Counted from the stretch's first letter, positions 28,881-41,457 are shown. The stretch: 64,000 nucleotides of DNA from Bolinopsis microptera (GCF_026151205.1 NC_087082.1:749501-813500); one strand, 5' to 3'. A program made the numbers and translations. The notes: generated by a model not told the origin, from the sequence alone.

Positions 28881-30325
28881 TATGAGCATATGCTTGATAG
28901 GTAGGACCCAGGAGGCACATTTTGTGTCCTTTGCATTCCTCATGAATAGCACTCAAAGAAAGAGGAATGAAATGGATTTTGTTGGTAACGTGAAGAATAA
29001 CTGCTCGTCTTGAACATTTTAACATACATTAGTAAAAACATCCACATAAGGACTAACCTTTCTTCATTAATAAGTTTGCTCATAAACTTTTCGACTTGGC
29101 GGTCGACTTCATCATTTTTTTAATCACACCCGTGCCAATTAGTGAATTATGGTGATGTCTTTAACAGCGTTATGCTCAAGGTGGTCAGTGGCGTGCAAGC
29201 GAGATGCCCTTCTCGCTCTGTAAGTAGTACAAGCAATTAGGCTTATCAACTTACCTAAAAACTGGTAAAAACGTTATTAATCAGATACTGTAACAGATGA
29301 TATGCCTCATTCTGACGAAATAAAACATCAATTTAATTGCAACGTAATAAATAAGTAAACATTTTAGACTCCTACTACACGGGCACAAAGAAGCATTACT
29401 AGCAATTGTTTACCCTCCTACACAACTTCGACATTTTCTTGGCTAATTTTCGTGGCTAATTTTCGAACAACGTCTGACTTAATATTTATTTAGTATTAAA
29501 CAATTCAGTAAGTTATCTTTTCATGTACGCGTACGCTGTACACTATAGTAAATGTAAACCAAACTTTTTTAATCAGCCGCGCGTTGAACCAGTGTTGCAA
29601 AGTAAAAATTGTGTATTTTTGTACATTTTTGAGTGTAAATTAATTTATTAATTTATCACTTGTACACACAAATTATTTTATTATAATAAAACCACTTCTG
29701 TGAAATGGTTATTTTGACTTTAAATATTTGAACTAAATATGAATTGATTGTGGGTATAAAATAAAATTTTGTTTTACTAAAATTTTGTTTTACTAATGTA
29801 TCACAATAAATGTTCGATGAGAAGTTTTTGTAATGCTAAGCCAAAAATAGTTGCTCAATCCCGCTCTTCTTAACGCTTCTCTAGTGTCTCCCGATAAAAT
29901 CTCTTTGTTAAATGTAAAATAAGAGCCGTGGTTGATAAATCGACTCATTTCGTATTTGATATTGGTCTTGCCGGGGTTCACAACAACAATAAGTGAGAAA
30001 ACAATTTGTTTCATGATTATAGATAAAGCAATACTTTCGTCGGTGCCAATAAGAATTATGAATATCGATCAGATGAGATTTACTCCTTGATTCGATCTAC
30101 TGTGAAAGTGTACATAAGGATACTCGATCTCAAACCTGACAGCAAGTGAATCAGCAGGATATTTCATATCTTGGTTAGGAACAGCATATTGCTTGTAGTT
30201 GTATTGATCTCATTTTGATTATGAGAACTTGCCATGCGCCAAAAAATGTTTTTGTAAATATGAATATGATAAAAAAATAGCACGACAGTGTCAAAATAGT
30301 CGGATCCCAACCGTTCTAAAAGGCT
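28881..30325. other. Unique interval with one weak ORF
   Basis: AT-rich. A minus-strand ORF at 30014-29793 (73 residues; KYEMSRFINHGSYFTFNKEI, then LSGDTREALRRAGLSNYFWL) is more protein-like than chance and could be an exon, but no splice sites or family could be fixed. Nothing else was found. Confidence 0.4.
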
Positions 30326-33300
30326 ATCTCGTTAGCTTTTCGTGTTAAAAGCGATTTCTCAACGGTTATCACCTCTCTAGATGATTCTTAAAACATTTGG
30401 ACACTATTGCATTTTTGAAAAAAATGCAATAGTGGCGTTTTCGGCCACACCCTTTTTCAGGGTTTCACGGTCAGTCGAATTTTTGTATTTCAGCCCAGGA
30501 AGGTCTTAAAGACTATTCCGATACACCAAAATGTGCCTAATAGCCACATTTATATACAACTTATGAAGCAACATATACCTTAAAATGCTTCATTTTGGAA
30601 ATATGGCCGAAAAAACGGTTTTTGGCTTGACGCAGTTCATAATTTCCGTGATTTTTGGCATTTCCGCCTAGGAAGGTCGTAGAGACTATTCTGATACACC
30701 AAAATGTACATAATGGCCACATTAATATACAACTTATGAAGCAACATATACCCTAAAAGGCTTATTTTCGGAAATGTGGCTGAAAAACGGATTTTTGCCG
30801 AGCGAAAAATGACAATATTCACAAATGGGCTATTGGACTGTTAACTAGAAAGGTCTTAAAGACTCATAAGCAACATTTGTCACAAGATGTAAGATGACTC
30901 ACTTTGTGTCCAGAAACTCCTACAAAAATTGGAGAATGATCTACTTTATTGGGCATCTCTCTTAATGGGCCAAGCCAGCAGCATATTTGTGTCTTACGAA
31001 AGGGCAATTTTTCAAAATTACGGTTTCTTATGGTCAAAGGGTCGGCCGCTAACAGCAAATTGTTTGCAATTGCCGACTCATGCACGTCATATAGTTATAC
31101 TGAAAAACGCTCACTTTAGGAGTCATCAGTAAATAAGTTTAACTACTGCATGATTTGTGAAAACTCCAACAATTAATTTTCATTGGCACCATGATTTAAA
31201 TAGAATGTGTGCCAAACCAAAATTCAACTTTTTATTTATGCGTGTCATGAAATCATGATATATGTACCAAGAATACCGGGCCTAAAATAAATCGGCACTG
31301 GATCCGGGCCAGACTGTTGCTTGACCGCTGACCAGTACCCCACTTTATAATTATGATTGATTTCGCTGCCTCGACCAATATTGGTCTGTAATCCCTGGAT
31401 TGAGATCTGTTGGCTGCAGTTAAATTTAGCTAATTTCCTATAATACCGCAGTGGTTTGGTTCCCACTTCAGAATGACCACATATTCTTTTTTTCAGTCGC
31501 ATAGATTTTCCCATCGTATGATAATGATATTGCGTGTCATTCCCTCGTTTTTTAATTAAGTGGTGACTGGCTAGTTCTTCTATTATTATAGCTGTGAGCT
31601 GCCTCAAGATCTTATCTGGGGCATGGGCTATATATATATATATCCTCGAACAAGTAGGTACAGTATGCCATCTGCAAAGCAACAACTCTAAAATATAAAA
31701 CACGGCGGAGGTATAAGACCCAACGTATGGGTACTGACTTTTGGCCCACCCTGTATTATAATAGAAGGTCTCGAGATGCTATTGAGGTTTCACATGTGAA
31801 ATTTTTCCAGCTTTGGGTAAAGTGGACTTTAGAGCGGGTAGGGGATCAAAATCTGAACGATCTCTTACTTACGGGAATCTACGGATCTCGGGCCTAATAC
31901 TAATAGCTGGTTTTTAATGAGAGGCTGGAGTCTGGACCTAGATGGTCAACGTGAGGTCGTGAGGATAGCTTGAGGATTTAGGATGCTATGCCTGCCTTTC
32001 ATGGGGTTTTGTAACCCCGAAAGCTGGTATATCTCATCTCACTTAACCTTGGTTACATCCCGTGCATGTTTAATTCCTGTTTAATTTAATTCCTGTTTAA
32101 TCCCCGTGCTGTTTCGAATATATAATTAGATTTAAATGTCCAATATCAAGCAAAAAAGTCTGATCTCCGGTACTGATGTTACACTTACATGATTTCCGAC
32201 GCGAGGATCTCCGAAGTCCGATCTTAAAGTTGGATCTCAGAGCCAAAAAGAGGAACCTAAGCCTTGGTTCCTCTCTTTGAGAGTCAAACAGGAAATTCGG
32301 TGTTATCAACTCGGATTCGTAGCACAATTGAAAAACCAAAGAATAAAAATCTTAATGAATTTCCCGACATCCTAAAATTAATATCAGGTCGTATTCGGTT
32401 CAGTGGTCCAAACCCCAGTAGGTTACAAGACTTAAGTTCAAGTCGAGGAACACTTTGATTCAGCATGATCCTTGACTAGTTGAATTTTTTCATACCATGC
32501 AGTTGTTATCTACTAATCACTCCTAAACTGAACGTTTTAGAGTCGAATTTCGAACCCTGCCATTCGGCCAAGAAATCTTAATCTGAAGTTCTAGAATTAC
32601 AGTTCTAATGTTCTAGTACTAATGTGTTAGTGCCCTAGATAAGATGTCGAGGCAGCTGTAACAACAAAAGAGACAGCCAGTAACCAATTGATAAAAAGAC
32701 GAGGGAATGACACACATTATCATACGATGGGAAAATATATGCGAACCAAACCACTGCACTGCGGTATTACTATTATGGCAAATGAGCTAAATTAAACTGC
32801 AGCCAACAGATCTCAATGCAGGGATTACAGACCAATATTGGTCGAGGCAGTGAAGTCAATTATAATTATAAAGTGGGGTACTGGTCAGTGGTCAAGCAAC
32901 AGTCTGGCCCGGATCCAGTGCCAAATTATTTTAGGTCTGGTATTCTTAGTATCTATCATGGTTTCATGGAATCAGGAAATAAATCAAAAGTTGAATTCTG
33001 GTCATTACATTTTGGCTAAATTGGTGCCAATGAAAATTAATTGTTGGAGTTTTCACAAATCATGCAGTAGTTAAACTTATTTACTGATGACTCCTAAAGT
33101 GAGCGTTTTTCAGTATAACTATATGACGTGCATGAGTCGGCAATTGCAAACAATTTGATGTTAGCAGCCGACCCTTTGACCATAAGAAACCGTAATTTTG
33201 AAAAATTGCCCTTTCGTAAGACACAAATATGCTGCTGGCTTGGCCCATTAAGAAGTTAAGAGAGATGTCCAATAAAGTAGATCATTCTCCAATTTTTGTA

Positions 33301-33894
33301 GGAGTTTCTGGACACAAAGTGAGTCATCTTACATCTTGTGACAAATGTTGCTCATGAGTCTTTAAGACCTTTCTAGTTAACAGTCCAATAGCCCATTTGT
33401 GAATATTGTCATTTTTCGCTCGGCAAAAATCCGTTTTTCAGCCACATTTCCGAAAATAAGCCTTTTAGGGTATATGTTGCTTCATAAGTTGTATATTAAT
33501 GTGGCCATTATGTACATTTTGGTGTATCAGAATAGTCTCTACGACCTTCCTAGGCGGAAATGCCAAAAATCACGGAAATTATGAACTGCGTCAAGCCAAA
33601 AACCGTTTTTCGGCCATATTTCCGAAATGAAGCATTTTAAGGTATATGTTGCTTCATAAGTTGTATATAAATGTGGCTATTAGGCACATTTTGGTGTATC
33701 GGAATAGTCTTTAAGACCTTCCTGGGCTGAAATACAAAAATTCGACTGACCGTGAAACCCTGAAAAAGGGTGTGGCCGAAAACGCCACTATTGCATTTTT
33801 TTCAAAAATGCAATAGTGTCCAAATGTTTTAAGAATCATCTAGAGAGGTGATAACCGTTGAGAAATCGCTTTTAACACGAAAAGCTAACGAGAT
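30326..33894. mobile_element. 3.6 kb palindromic (foldback) element
   Basis: Arms of about 1.29 and 1.25 kb begin ATCTCGTTAGCTTTTCGTG at both outer ends, around a unique loop of about 1.0 kb (31616-32642). Each arm has two tandem units of about 165 bases (left 30470-30632 and 30633-30800), marked by CCAGGAAGGTC...GATACACCAAAATGT...ATATACAACTTATGAAGC. They resemble the units in the element at 25.8 kb. Near each outer end is a small palindrome, TTGCATTTTTGAAAAAAATG-type, with ATTGCATTTTT inverted around it. No target duplication was settled. No convincing ORF in the loop. Confidence 0.88.
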
Positions 33895-34323
33895 TCCGTT
33901 TCGTCTCTGACTAAAACAAGGTATTAATCCATATTTGTCACACGAGTAGACTTCAGATACAAATGTATTACATAAATGTGCATTTTGTATGGGGTGATAA
34001 GTGAAAATGGAGATAAATAAGAATATCATATTCATCAGCTTATAGTTACATCGTGAAAATATCATTTCGAACAACTTCCAATCCTACTCACATTCGTCGG
34101 AAGTTTTCGAGAAATGTACAGACATCCCGATGGCATTTTCTAGATATTTCAGCTTATACCCAACCACCTTTCCGTAACACTCAGTTTCAGCCGATTTTAT
34201 CACAACGTTTCCTAAGAATAAGATTTCTAATAACTTGTGAGATTTTACTTTAAAATGCAAAATCATTTGCTTAGTTCTCCATACATTAATTCTTTAATGA
34301 ATATCCTAGGCAACATGTAATGC

Positions 34324-34512
34324 TTAGGCTTTTGGGTTTCCCCGCACAGCATTCTTATTCAATCCCACTTCATTGGAGCCCCTAAGTATCTTGAATGAAA
34401 TAGCCTGGTCACCCAAGTTGGGTTTCCATGAGTTACCACAGCCTGTAAGGAGTTCCTCCAATCCCACATCAGAGCCATCCCAGGACACGAATGCGTGTCC
34501 TCCAAAGGGCAA
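34324..34512 (-). CDS. Short protein-like ORF, unknown
   Basis: The 62-residue frame LPFGGHAFVSWDGSDVGLEE, then LLTGCGNSWKPNLGDQAISF, then KILRGSNEVGLNKNAVRGNP has an amino-acid make-up like a globular beta domain. It may be an exon (the frame is open a little upstream) or a gene relic. No family recognised. The interval 33895-34323 shows nothing else. Confidence 0.3.
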   Translation of the reverse strand: MPFGGHAFVSWDGSDVGLEELLTGCGNSWKPNLGDQAISFKILRGSNEVGLNKNAVRGNPKA

Positions 34513-34519
34513 AAATGAT

Positions 34520-35205
34520 TAGTTCAAGTTAGTCGTGCAACAATTAACATCAAGCTTCTTGCATCTGGACCATATCAAAACCAGAATCATAGTCAGGTAT
34601 ACAAAATAAATATCTTTCACTCCCAACCCAGTACCGTGTTTAAAGATTTTGTAAACTCGAATACATATAAAAATGAAATGGTATATGATGTCGCTTATTT
34701 TTAGCATTGCTCCGTTTCTTTTAGTACACTCCTATTCATTCAATTCATTTAAAAGAAATGTTGGTTGTAAAAGGTTAAGGTAGAGAGTTGTAAATGCTCT
34801 TACTTAGATGCTTTTCGTGTCGAGACAACAGTAATTGGTTACAGTTAAATGTGTTTCCTGTAACATGTTGAGATACTCCACTTTTATAAATGTAAATAAG
34901 GTCGTTGGAGGACCGTGAAGCTGCCTCCACCTGTCCATTTCGTCATGATTTTCAAGTCTGATGTTGGCAGACGATGCTTAACGATGTGGTGGCAGGCTTT
35001 CAATGGTTGTCTGATTGTCATGAGTTTGCGTAACCTTAAAAATCTATCTGCACATCTCACGTTAACAAATTGTGACTCAATAATTTGAATTTATTCTAAG
35101 TATCAAAATTTCTATATTAATTATAAGTAAGTACTAAGTATATTACACTTTCTTCATTCCAACATTCAGTATAATACATAAATAACATTATCTCTAAAAA
35201 ATACA
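34520..35205. other. Unique interval, no gene seen
   Basis: No ORF longer than noise, no repeat copy and no inverted termini were found. It lies just downstream of the terminal exon at 35206-35380 on the minus strand and probably contains its 3' untranslated sequence. Confidence 0.4.
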
Positions 35206-35380
35206 TCATTTTCTCTGAAAATCAAAAGAACCACCTTCCTGCATGTGCTGGACACTCAGGTGTTGTCCCTCTCCGTGCACCAGGATACGTCCTGTCACGT
35301 TGTTGTTAGCAGGGCGGACTGTGTAGGGTTGACTTCCTGAGGTCAGAACCAGCTGCGGCCAACCTGTCACTTGACAGTCT
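35206..35380 (-). CDS. Terminal exon of an unidentified gene
   Basis: After a pyrimidine-rich acceptor (CCTTTTTTAG) the frame opens in phase 1 and reads DCQVTGWPQLVLTSGSQPYT, then VRPANNNVTGRILVHGEGQH, then LSVQHMQEGGSFDFQRK and a stop. The GC content is clearly higher than in the surroundings and third positions are mixed, as in a real exon. GWPQLVL recalls beta-rich domains, but I cannot name one. The upstream exons would lie beyond the satellite at 35.7-38.2 kb, which would then be intronic. Confidence 0.55.
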
Positions 35381-35689
35381 CTAAAAAAGGGGTTTTATAC
35401 TCAGGCTGGCAGCGAGAATGAAGTATGTTTATTTGATTTGATAAGATCTCTCAGATTGGATCACTAGATGTGATTTCGGTTTCCATAGTTTGTAATTAAA
35501 GTTCGGATGAGCCTGTTATTGTATTAGTTTCATACTGAAATTAATGGCCTCTTAAAAGTTTCGGTAGTGGCCGTGTATTGTAATAGTTTCTTACTGTATA
35601 GTGGGCCACTTTCCGACCAGTAATCCAGAGAAGGAGGGAGCCTCCATTGAACCAAACCCACTGGAAGTCACAACAAGAGAGGAGGTCAT

Positions 35690-38190
35690 TGCGGATTTGT
35701 TTACCTAGTTACAGAAATACTATTAATGGTTATATTAATGAAAACATTTGCGGATATGTTTTACTAGTTTTACTGAAAATCTAAGTTAATGTGTATATAT
35801 TAAATAGAAAAATTTGCGGATATGGTTTACCCTAGTTTCAGAAAATACTTCATTTATGAGTTATATTAAAGAAACATTTGGGATATTGTTTACCTAGTTA
35901 CAGAAATACTAATTAATGTGTTTATTAAAGAACATTTGGGTTATTTTACATAGTTACAGTAAATACTTAATTATTGTGTTATTTTTAAAGTAACTTGAGG
36001 ATATGTTTCATAGTTACAGAAATACTAATTAATGTGTTTTATTAAGAAACATTTGGCGGATATGTATACCTAGTTTACAGAAATACTAATTAAAGTGTAT
36101 ATTAAGAAGAAAATTTGCGGATATGTTTACCTAGTAACAGTAAATACTAATTAATGTGTTATATTAAAGAAACATTTGCGGGATTATGTTTACCTTATTA
36201 CCTGAAAATACTAATTAATGTGTTATATTAAAGAGACATTTGCGGATATGTTTACCTAGTTACAGAAATACTAATAATGTGTTATTTAGAAAACATTTGC
36301 GATATATTGTTTACTAGTTACAGAAAATACTTAATTAATGTGTTATATTAAAGAAACATTTGCGGTTATGTTTACCTAGTACACTGAAATACATGATTAA
36401 TTTGTTTATATTAATAGAATCATTAGCGGATATGTTTAACCTAGTAACAGAATATTACTAATTAATGTGTTATATTAAAGAAACATTTGCGGATCTGTTT
36501 ACCTAGTAACAGAAATTACGTTTTATGTGTTTTATTAAAGAAACTTGGGATTATGTTTACATAGTAACTGAAAATAATGATTAATGTGTTATATTAAAGA
36601 AACATTGGCGGATATGTTTACCTAGTTACAGAAAATATGATTAATGTTTTATATTTAAGTAACATCCTGCGATATGTTTACTAGTTACAGAAAATTATAA
36701 TTATGTTGTTATATTAAAGAAACATTGCGGATATGTTTACCTAAGTTACAGAAAATACTAATTAATGTGTTATATTAAAGAAACATTTGAGGATATGTTA
36801 ACCTATATACAGAAATTACTTATTAATGTGTTATATAAAAGAACATTGCGGATAGGTTTACCTAGTTACAGAAAATACTAATTAATGTGTTATATTAAGG
36901 TTACATTTGCGGTGTATGGTTACCTGGTTACAGAAATTACTAATTTAATTGTTATATTAAAAGATACATTTGCGGATATGTTTACATGTTACGAATTATA
37001 CTAATTATGTTTTATATTAAAGTAACATTTGCGGATATGTTTACTAGTTACAGAAAATATAACTTAATGTGTTATATAAGAATCATTTGCGGATATGTTT
37101 AAATAGTTACAGAAATATTACTAATTATGTGTCTTATATTAAAAAACATTTGCGATATGTTGACCTAGTTACAGAAATTACTAATTAATGTGTTATATTA
37201 AAGAAAACAATTTGCGGATATGTTTTACTAGTTACAGAATAAACTATTTAATGTGTTATATTAAAGAAGAAACATTTGCGGATATGTTTACTAGTTAAGA
37301 AAATATAAGTAATGAGTTATATTAACGAAAACATTTGCGGATATGTTTACCTAGTAAAGAAAATCATGTTTATTGTGTTATATTAATGATACATTTGCGG
37401 GATATGTTACTAGTAACAGATAATACTGATTAATGTGTTATATTAATGAAACATTTGCGATATGTTTACATAGTTACAGAAAATATATTTATTGTGTTAT
37501 ATTAAAGAAACATTTGCGGATATGTTTTCCTAGTAACAAGAAAATAATGATTAATGTGTTTTATTAAAAGAAACATTTGAGGATTTGTTACCTAGTACAG
37601 AAAATTCTGAGTAATGTGTTATATTAGAGAAAACATGGCGGATATGTTTACCTAGTTACAGAAAATAATTGTTTAATGTTTTATATATAAAGAACATTTG
37701 CGGATTTGTTTAACTAGGTACGAAGAAAAAATACTGATTAATGTGTTTTATTAAAGAAAACATTTCGGATTTGTTTACCTAGTAAACAGAAAATATGATT
37801 AATGTGTTATTTAAAGAATCATTTGCGGATTATGTTTACCAGTACTGAAAATAATAATTAATGTGTTATATTAAAGAAACATTTGCGGATTATGTGTACC
37901 TGTTACTGGAAAATACTGATATGTTTTATATTAAAGAAACATTTGCGGATATGTTTACCTAGTTACAGAAAAGACGAATTAATGTGTTCTATTAAAGAAA
38001 ACATTTGCGGTATATGTTTACCTAGTAACAGAAACTACTGATTATGTGTTATATTAAAGAAACATTTGCGGATATGTTTACCTTGTAACAGAAAATATGA
38101 TTTAATGTGTTATATTAAAGAAACATTTGCGGATATGTTTACCTAGTTACTGAAATACTGAGTAATGTTTTAATATCTTAAGAAAAATGT
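35690..38190. repeat. ~60-bp satellite array, ~42 copies
   Basis: The unit is AAACATTTGCGGATATGTTT, ACCTAGTTACAGAAAATACT, AATTAATGTGTTATATTAAAG. About 42 copies stand in one orientation from 35.69 to 38.19 kb. Neighbouring copies differ mainly by single-base insertions and losses in runs (TTT/TT, GG/G, AAAA/AAA) and less by substitutions. No ORF passes through it. Confidence 0.95.
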
Positions 38191-38345
38191 ATGATTTATT
38201 TGAAACTTTCCAGATAGTTATATAGCCATAATACGGATAATCTGTGCAAGTTTGGGCGAATTTCTATGTACCAAATTGGACATATCTCTTCAAACACAAG
38301 AAAATATCTCCTAATCGGTACAATATGTGGTACCAAGGCATATAA

Positions 38346-38960
38346 CAGAAAATTTACAAGACCCTAGAAACTGACTAGAGAGCGTCTGAGACTCCCTATT
38401 CTGGAACTGTCCCAGAATAGGGAGTCTCAGCTCCTGGACCACAGTGGAACCAGTGTCAAATTATTGACTATCGTCAAGGAGTTGATATATTCACTTGTGA
38501 GTTGTGAGGAGTGCTCTGTTCCTTGGCACTGATCAGTATAACAGTACACTTCAAACACAAGCAAATATCTCCAAATCGGTACAATATTTGGTATGTTCAC
38601 AGTTGAACATACCTGGAACCACTTCAACAAACTCTCAGCAGGGCAATTTGTTTAGTTAATATGTACTAATATTCAGTGTATTACTACATTTCCACCAGAG
38701 GGCTCGCTATATAAATTCAGCTACTCAAGCTCAGTTTCCATCTGAACTTGGCGTGATTATCAAGCAATTGTCACCCTCTTATTTCACAGAGTGGACTGTA
38801 AAGTTAAATAGAAGTTACTGGGTTATGATCTGGCACTCAGGAGTGCTCTCAGCTCTGGAAAACTGCCCAGGTATCCGAACCTAAAATCTAACAAGTCATA
38901 ACTTTCTAGCTAGTGCAAAGCTCTCTAGTCAGTTTCTAGGGTCTTCTTGTAAATTTTCTG
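38346..38960. mobile_element. ~615-bp inverted-repeat element (CAG...CTG ends)
   Basis: CAGAAAATTTACAAGACCCT then AGAAACTGACTAGAGAGC at the left is repeated inverted at the right, ending CTTGTAAATTTTCTG. The right copy has three extra bases. Inside, a perfect hairpin lies close to the left end. The phrase CAAACACAAG-AAATATCTCC-AATCGGTACAAT at 38550 duplicates a flanking stretch at 38284. Ends of the CAG...CTG type occur in hAT and some other families. No target duplication seen. Confidence 0.65.
38386..38430. other. Perfect 19-20 bp hairpin
   Basis: CTGAGACTCCCTATTCTGG, a 6-base loop AACTGT, then the complement ending GGGAGTCTCAG. There is no mismatch, which in this indel-rich neighbourhood is notable. 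Confidence 0.9.
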
Positions 38961-39160
38961 AAACCTAATTCAATTCGCTGCACAGCACGATGATTATTAT
39001 TAAAGAGAATGGATTTAAAGTTTAAACACTTTTTTCGCTCTCACAAGCTAAAGAATTACGTTGCAAGAATCCACATTCCACATCATAATAAAGTGGGAAC
39101 GTTTACTAAACTAGGAATTACAAAAGGTTTTTCACATCTTAAAAATAATTAAACATATTA

Positions 39161-39363
39161 CAGCAAAACCCCGATTTACCGTGCCCCTATATACTGCAAA
39201 CCCCGATTTACCGCGGCCATTTCCTATGCCCAAATGGGGTTTACCATACATAATGTACACAAACAAAACCCAGATTTACCACAAACCCCGATTTACCGCA
39301 AACCCCGATTTACCGCGGCTATTTCCTTTTTCCCATACTCCGCGGTAAATCGGGGTTTTACTG
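39161..39363. mobile_element. 203-bp pogo/Tigger-like MITE, TA target site
   Basis: Left CAGCAAAACCCCGATTTACC and right GGTAAATCGGGGTTTTACTG are inverted, and TA stands outside both ends. Internal copies of AAACCCCGATTTACCGC occur four more times, so the element has partly tandem structure. The termini and TA duplication fit Tc1/mariner-pogo (Tigger) elements. Confidence 0.85.
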
Positions 39364-40096
39364 TATTCGCAAGGTAGTAGCGTGCACACTGAACATTCTT
39401 CACTCGATCCACTAAATAAATAATATTCCGTGAAAGGGAGATTCAAAAATGAAATACACCTGAAACGTGATGACAAGGAACATCGTGCAATATGTACAAT
39501 GCAGGTTATTATTTTTGGACTACCTACGTGATCAAATTACAGCGCCGGGAAAATCTTATCTCTGCTAATCGAATTGACTAGTTTCAATATTAATTATCCC
39601 TGTAACATAAGTATTGTATTACACATTTACACTGAGAGGTGTTGAATGGTTGGAGGTCACATGACCACATTAGTAGAGTTAATATTGTGAGTGATTTATG
39701 TGAAGAAAGAATGGTAATTTGACAAGAAACCGCGACCAAGGAACTTAAGTTGTCTGAACTTGGCGTGAGTCTTGAACAGTCGTCAGCCCTCATATATGTT
39801 TGAATATTATATAATATTTAATAAGAATGATGTAATACCAACGAAGAAACTGTTAACCTTGTATCAGATGTACTAACAATTTATGCATAAAATGTAATAA
39901 AGAAAGAATGGTAATACCTATCGAATATTATGGGTTTATATAGAAACCCGGAATACCAGAAAGTTCTCCAAAACACACAGATATTATGTTAATGGAATGT
40001 AAAAACGATATGGTCACTGTTACTTTCGCTTTTGCTCTCTGTCGTTTTGTCATATTAAATTACTGCACATCCATTATAACCATACAGTAATTTTGT

Positions 40097-41065
40097 TTGT
40101 TTAGTTTTTGCTGCATTGCTATGTCGTCTGGTTCGAACAGCCGTGGTTCTCGAGGTTCTCAAAGCTCGAAAAACTTTGCCGCTTCGTCCTTACCAGCAAG
40201 TAGGAGAGATGATATTTCGGAGCTTTATGGAGATGATCATGCTGATGCATTAAAGATTGGCAAAACGTTGCTTAACTCAAAAGGAATTATGTCTCGATTC
40301 GTGTTCACCCACAAAGCAATCTGGTGTGCCGAACTGATCCAATCCAATCTTTTAACTGATATCGGATGTTTTGGTGGTAAACTTTTGACATTAAATAAGA
40401 CTCCTTACCTACAACACTGGGCGTTCGTGGCAAGGGGTACCATACCCGGGTTGGAAGACATACCTGCTTACTTTGTAGCTCAATTTGGAGAAGGAGATTA
40501 CATTCCAACAGCTGAAGAGAAGGAGAAAAACCCAGACAGTAACGAGTTTCACGCCTTATTAGTGGAGAACGACAAGAGATATGCTGCATTACAGATCTGC
40601 TCAACGCAAGAGAGATCACATGTATGGGTGAAGCTGAAGCGAAGCACTCTAGAATCGATAATCACTGGCTATATATTCCCTTATGAAAATTCAGGAGATA
40701 TTCTTCAACATCCTGGCGGAGTTCTTGTGAGCAAAGGATTTGATCCAAAAGAGTGGGCCACCATGCATAAACCTCTTAAACTTGGCGAACTTAATGAGCT
40801 AATGTTTAAAACAGAGTCTGCCGGCAAAGAATATGTTGCTGCTTCTCTTAAAGATACTGCTGTTGATATTGTTGGTACTGTAGCTGTTAAACCTATTCTT
40901 AAACCTATTGTTAAACTTGCTGCTTCTCTTAAAGATACTGCTGTTGATATTGTTGGTACTGTAGCTGTTAAACCTATTGTTAAACCTATTGTTAAACTTG
41001 CTGTCCAAACAATTACAAACAACTGTCAAACCTTTGCAACCTCTCTTTATGATCTGGCTAAATAA
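40097..41065 (+). CDS. Single-exon ORF, possible permuted papain-like fold (H...NCQ)
   Basis: A 322-codon ORF; the ATG at 40121 (MSSGSNSRGSRGSQSS) is the likelier start because the earlier one adds only a hydrophobic octapeptide. The N-terminus is Ser-rich and the central part is globular. LQHWAFVARG at about residues 104-113 and NNCQTFATSLYDLAK at the C-terminus give the order His...Asn-Cys-Gln seen in permuted NlpC/P60 and LRAT-like enzymes, which act on amide or ester bonds with a Cys-His pair. Between them a 27-residue segment (AASLKDTAVDIVGTVAVKPI...) occurs twice in tandem. A helix-forming VKPIVKPIVKL stretch may bind membranes. Family assignment rests on two motifs only. Confidence 0.5.
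   Translation: MFSFCCIAMSSGSNSRGSRGSQSSKNFAASSLPASRRDDISELYGDDHADALKIGKTLLNSKGIMSRFVFTHKAIWCAELIQSNLLTDIGCFGGKLLTLNKTPYLQHWAFVARGTIPGLEDIPAYFVAQFGEGDYIPTAEEKEKNPDSNEFHALLVENDKRYAALQICSTQERSHVWVKLKRSTLESIITGYIFPYENSGDILQHPGGVLVSKGFDPKEWATMHKPLKLGELNELMFKTESAGKEYVAASLKDTAVDIVGTVAVKPILKPIVKLAASLKDTAVDIVGTVAVKPIVKPIVKLAVQTITNNCQTFATSLYDLAK
40838..41000. repeat. 81-bp tandem duplication within the ORF
   Basis: Two units starting GCTGCTTCTCTTAAAGATAC, nearly identical, coding for 27 residues each and keeping the frame. A smaller AAACCTATT(G/C)TT unit is itself repeated inside. Confidence 0.9.
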
Positions 41066-41457
41066 TCTTTTTGGAAAATAATCGGGAGGTTTTTTTGAAC
41101 GATTTTGACATGAATATTGGCTGCTCGTTTGATAGTGTCTTATTTTTTATGGTTTATTGCTTATCTAAATAATATCGTAGTATAATGTATTATATGTGCC
41201 ACAAATTGGAGATAAGATTCACCCCGCACTGTAATTTTATCAGGTAGGTACGATATTCATGAACCAAAATTAATAACCTGCATTGTATTGCACAAAATGT
41301 ACTCTATATCACTTTTCAAGTGTATTTCATCCACTCTACCTCACATATCATGGACGATTATTGATTAAGTCGATCCAGTGAAGATTGTGCATTACTTTGC
41401 AAATAATATTTTTTATTATTTTAAGATGTGACAAACCTTTTGTAATTCCTAGTTGCA

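Larger units (their letters stand above)
39109..41454. mobile_element. 2.3 kb segment with 42-bp inverted ends carrying a gene
   Basis: AACTAGGAATTACAAAAGGT then TTTTCACATCTTAAAAATAATT at 39109 is repeated inverted at 41411-41454, with two small differences. Further in, CTTCACTCGATCCAC and its looser complement GTCGATCCAGTGAAG continue the symmetry, interrupted on the left by a Tigger-like MITE. The enclosed sequence holds one ORF of 322 codons. No transposase was recognised. It could be a non-autonomous transposon with cargo or a chance pair of repeats around a host gene. Confidence 0.6.

Noticed and set aside
31740..32640. Gene in the loop of the second palindrome
   Set aside because: The 80- and 64-residue frames there overlap on both strands and have no recognisable composition or splice sites.
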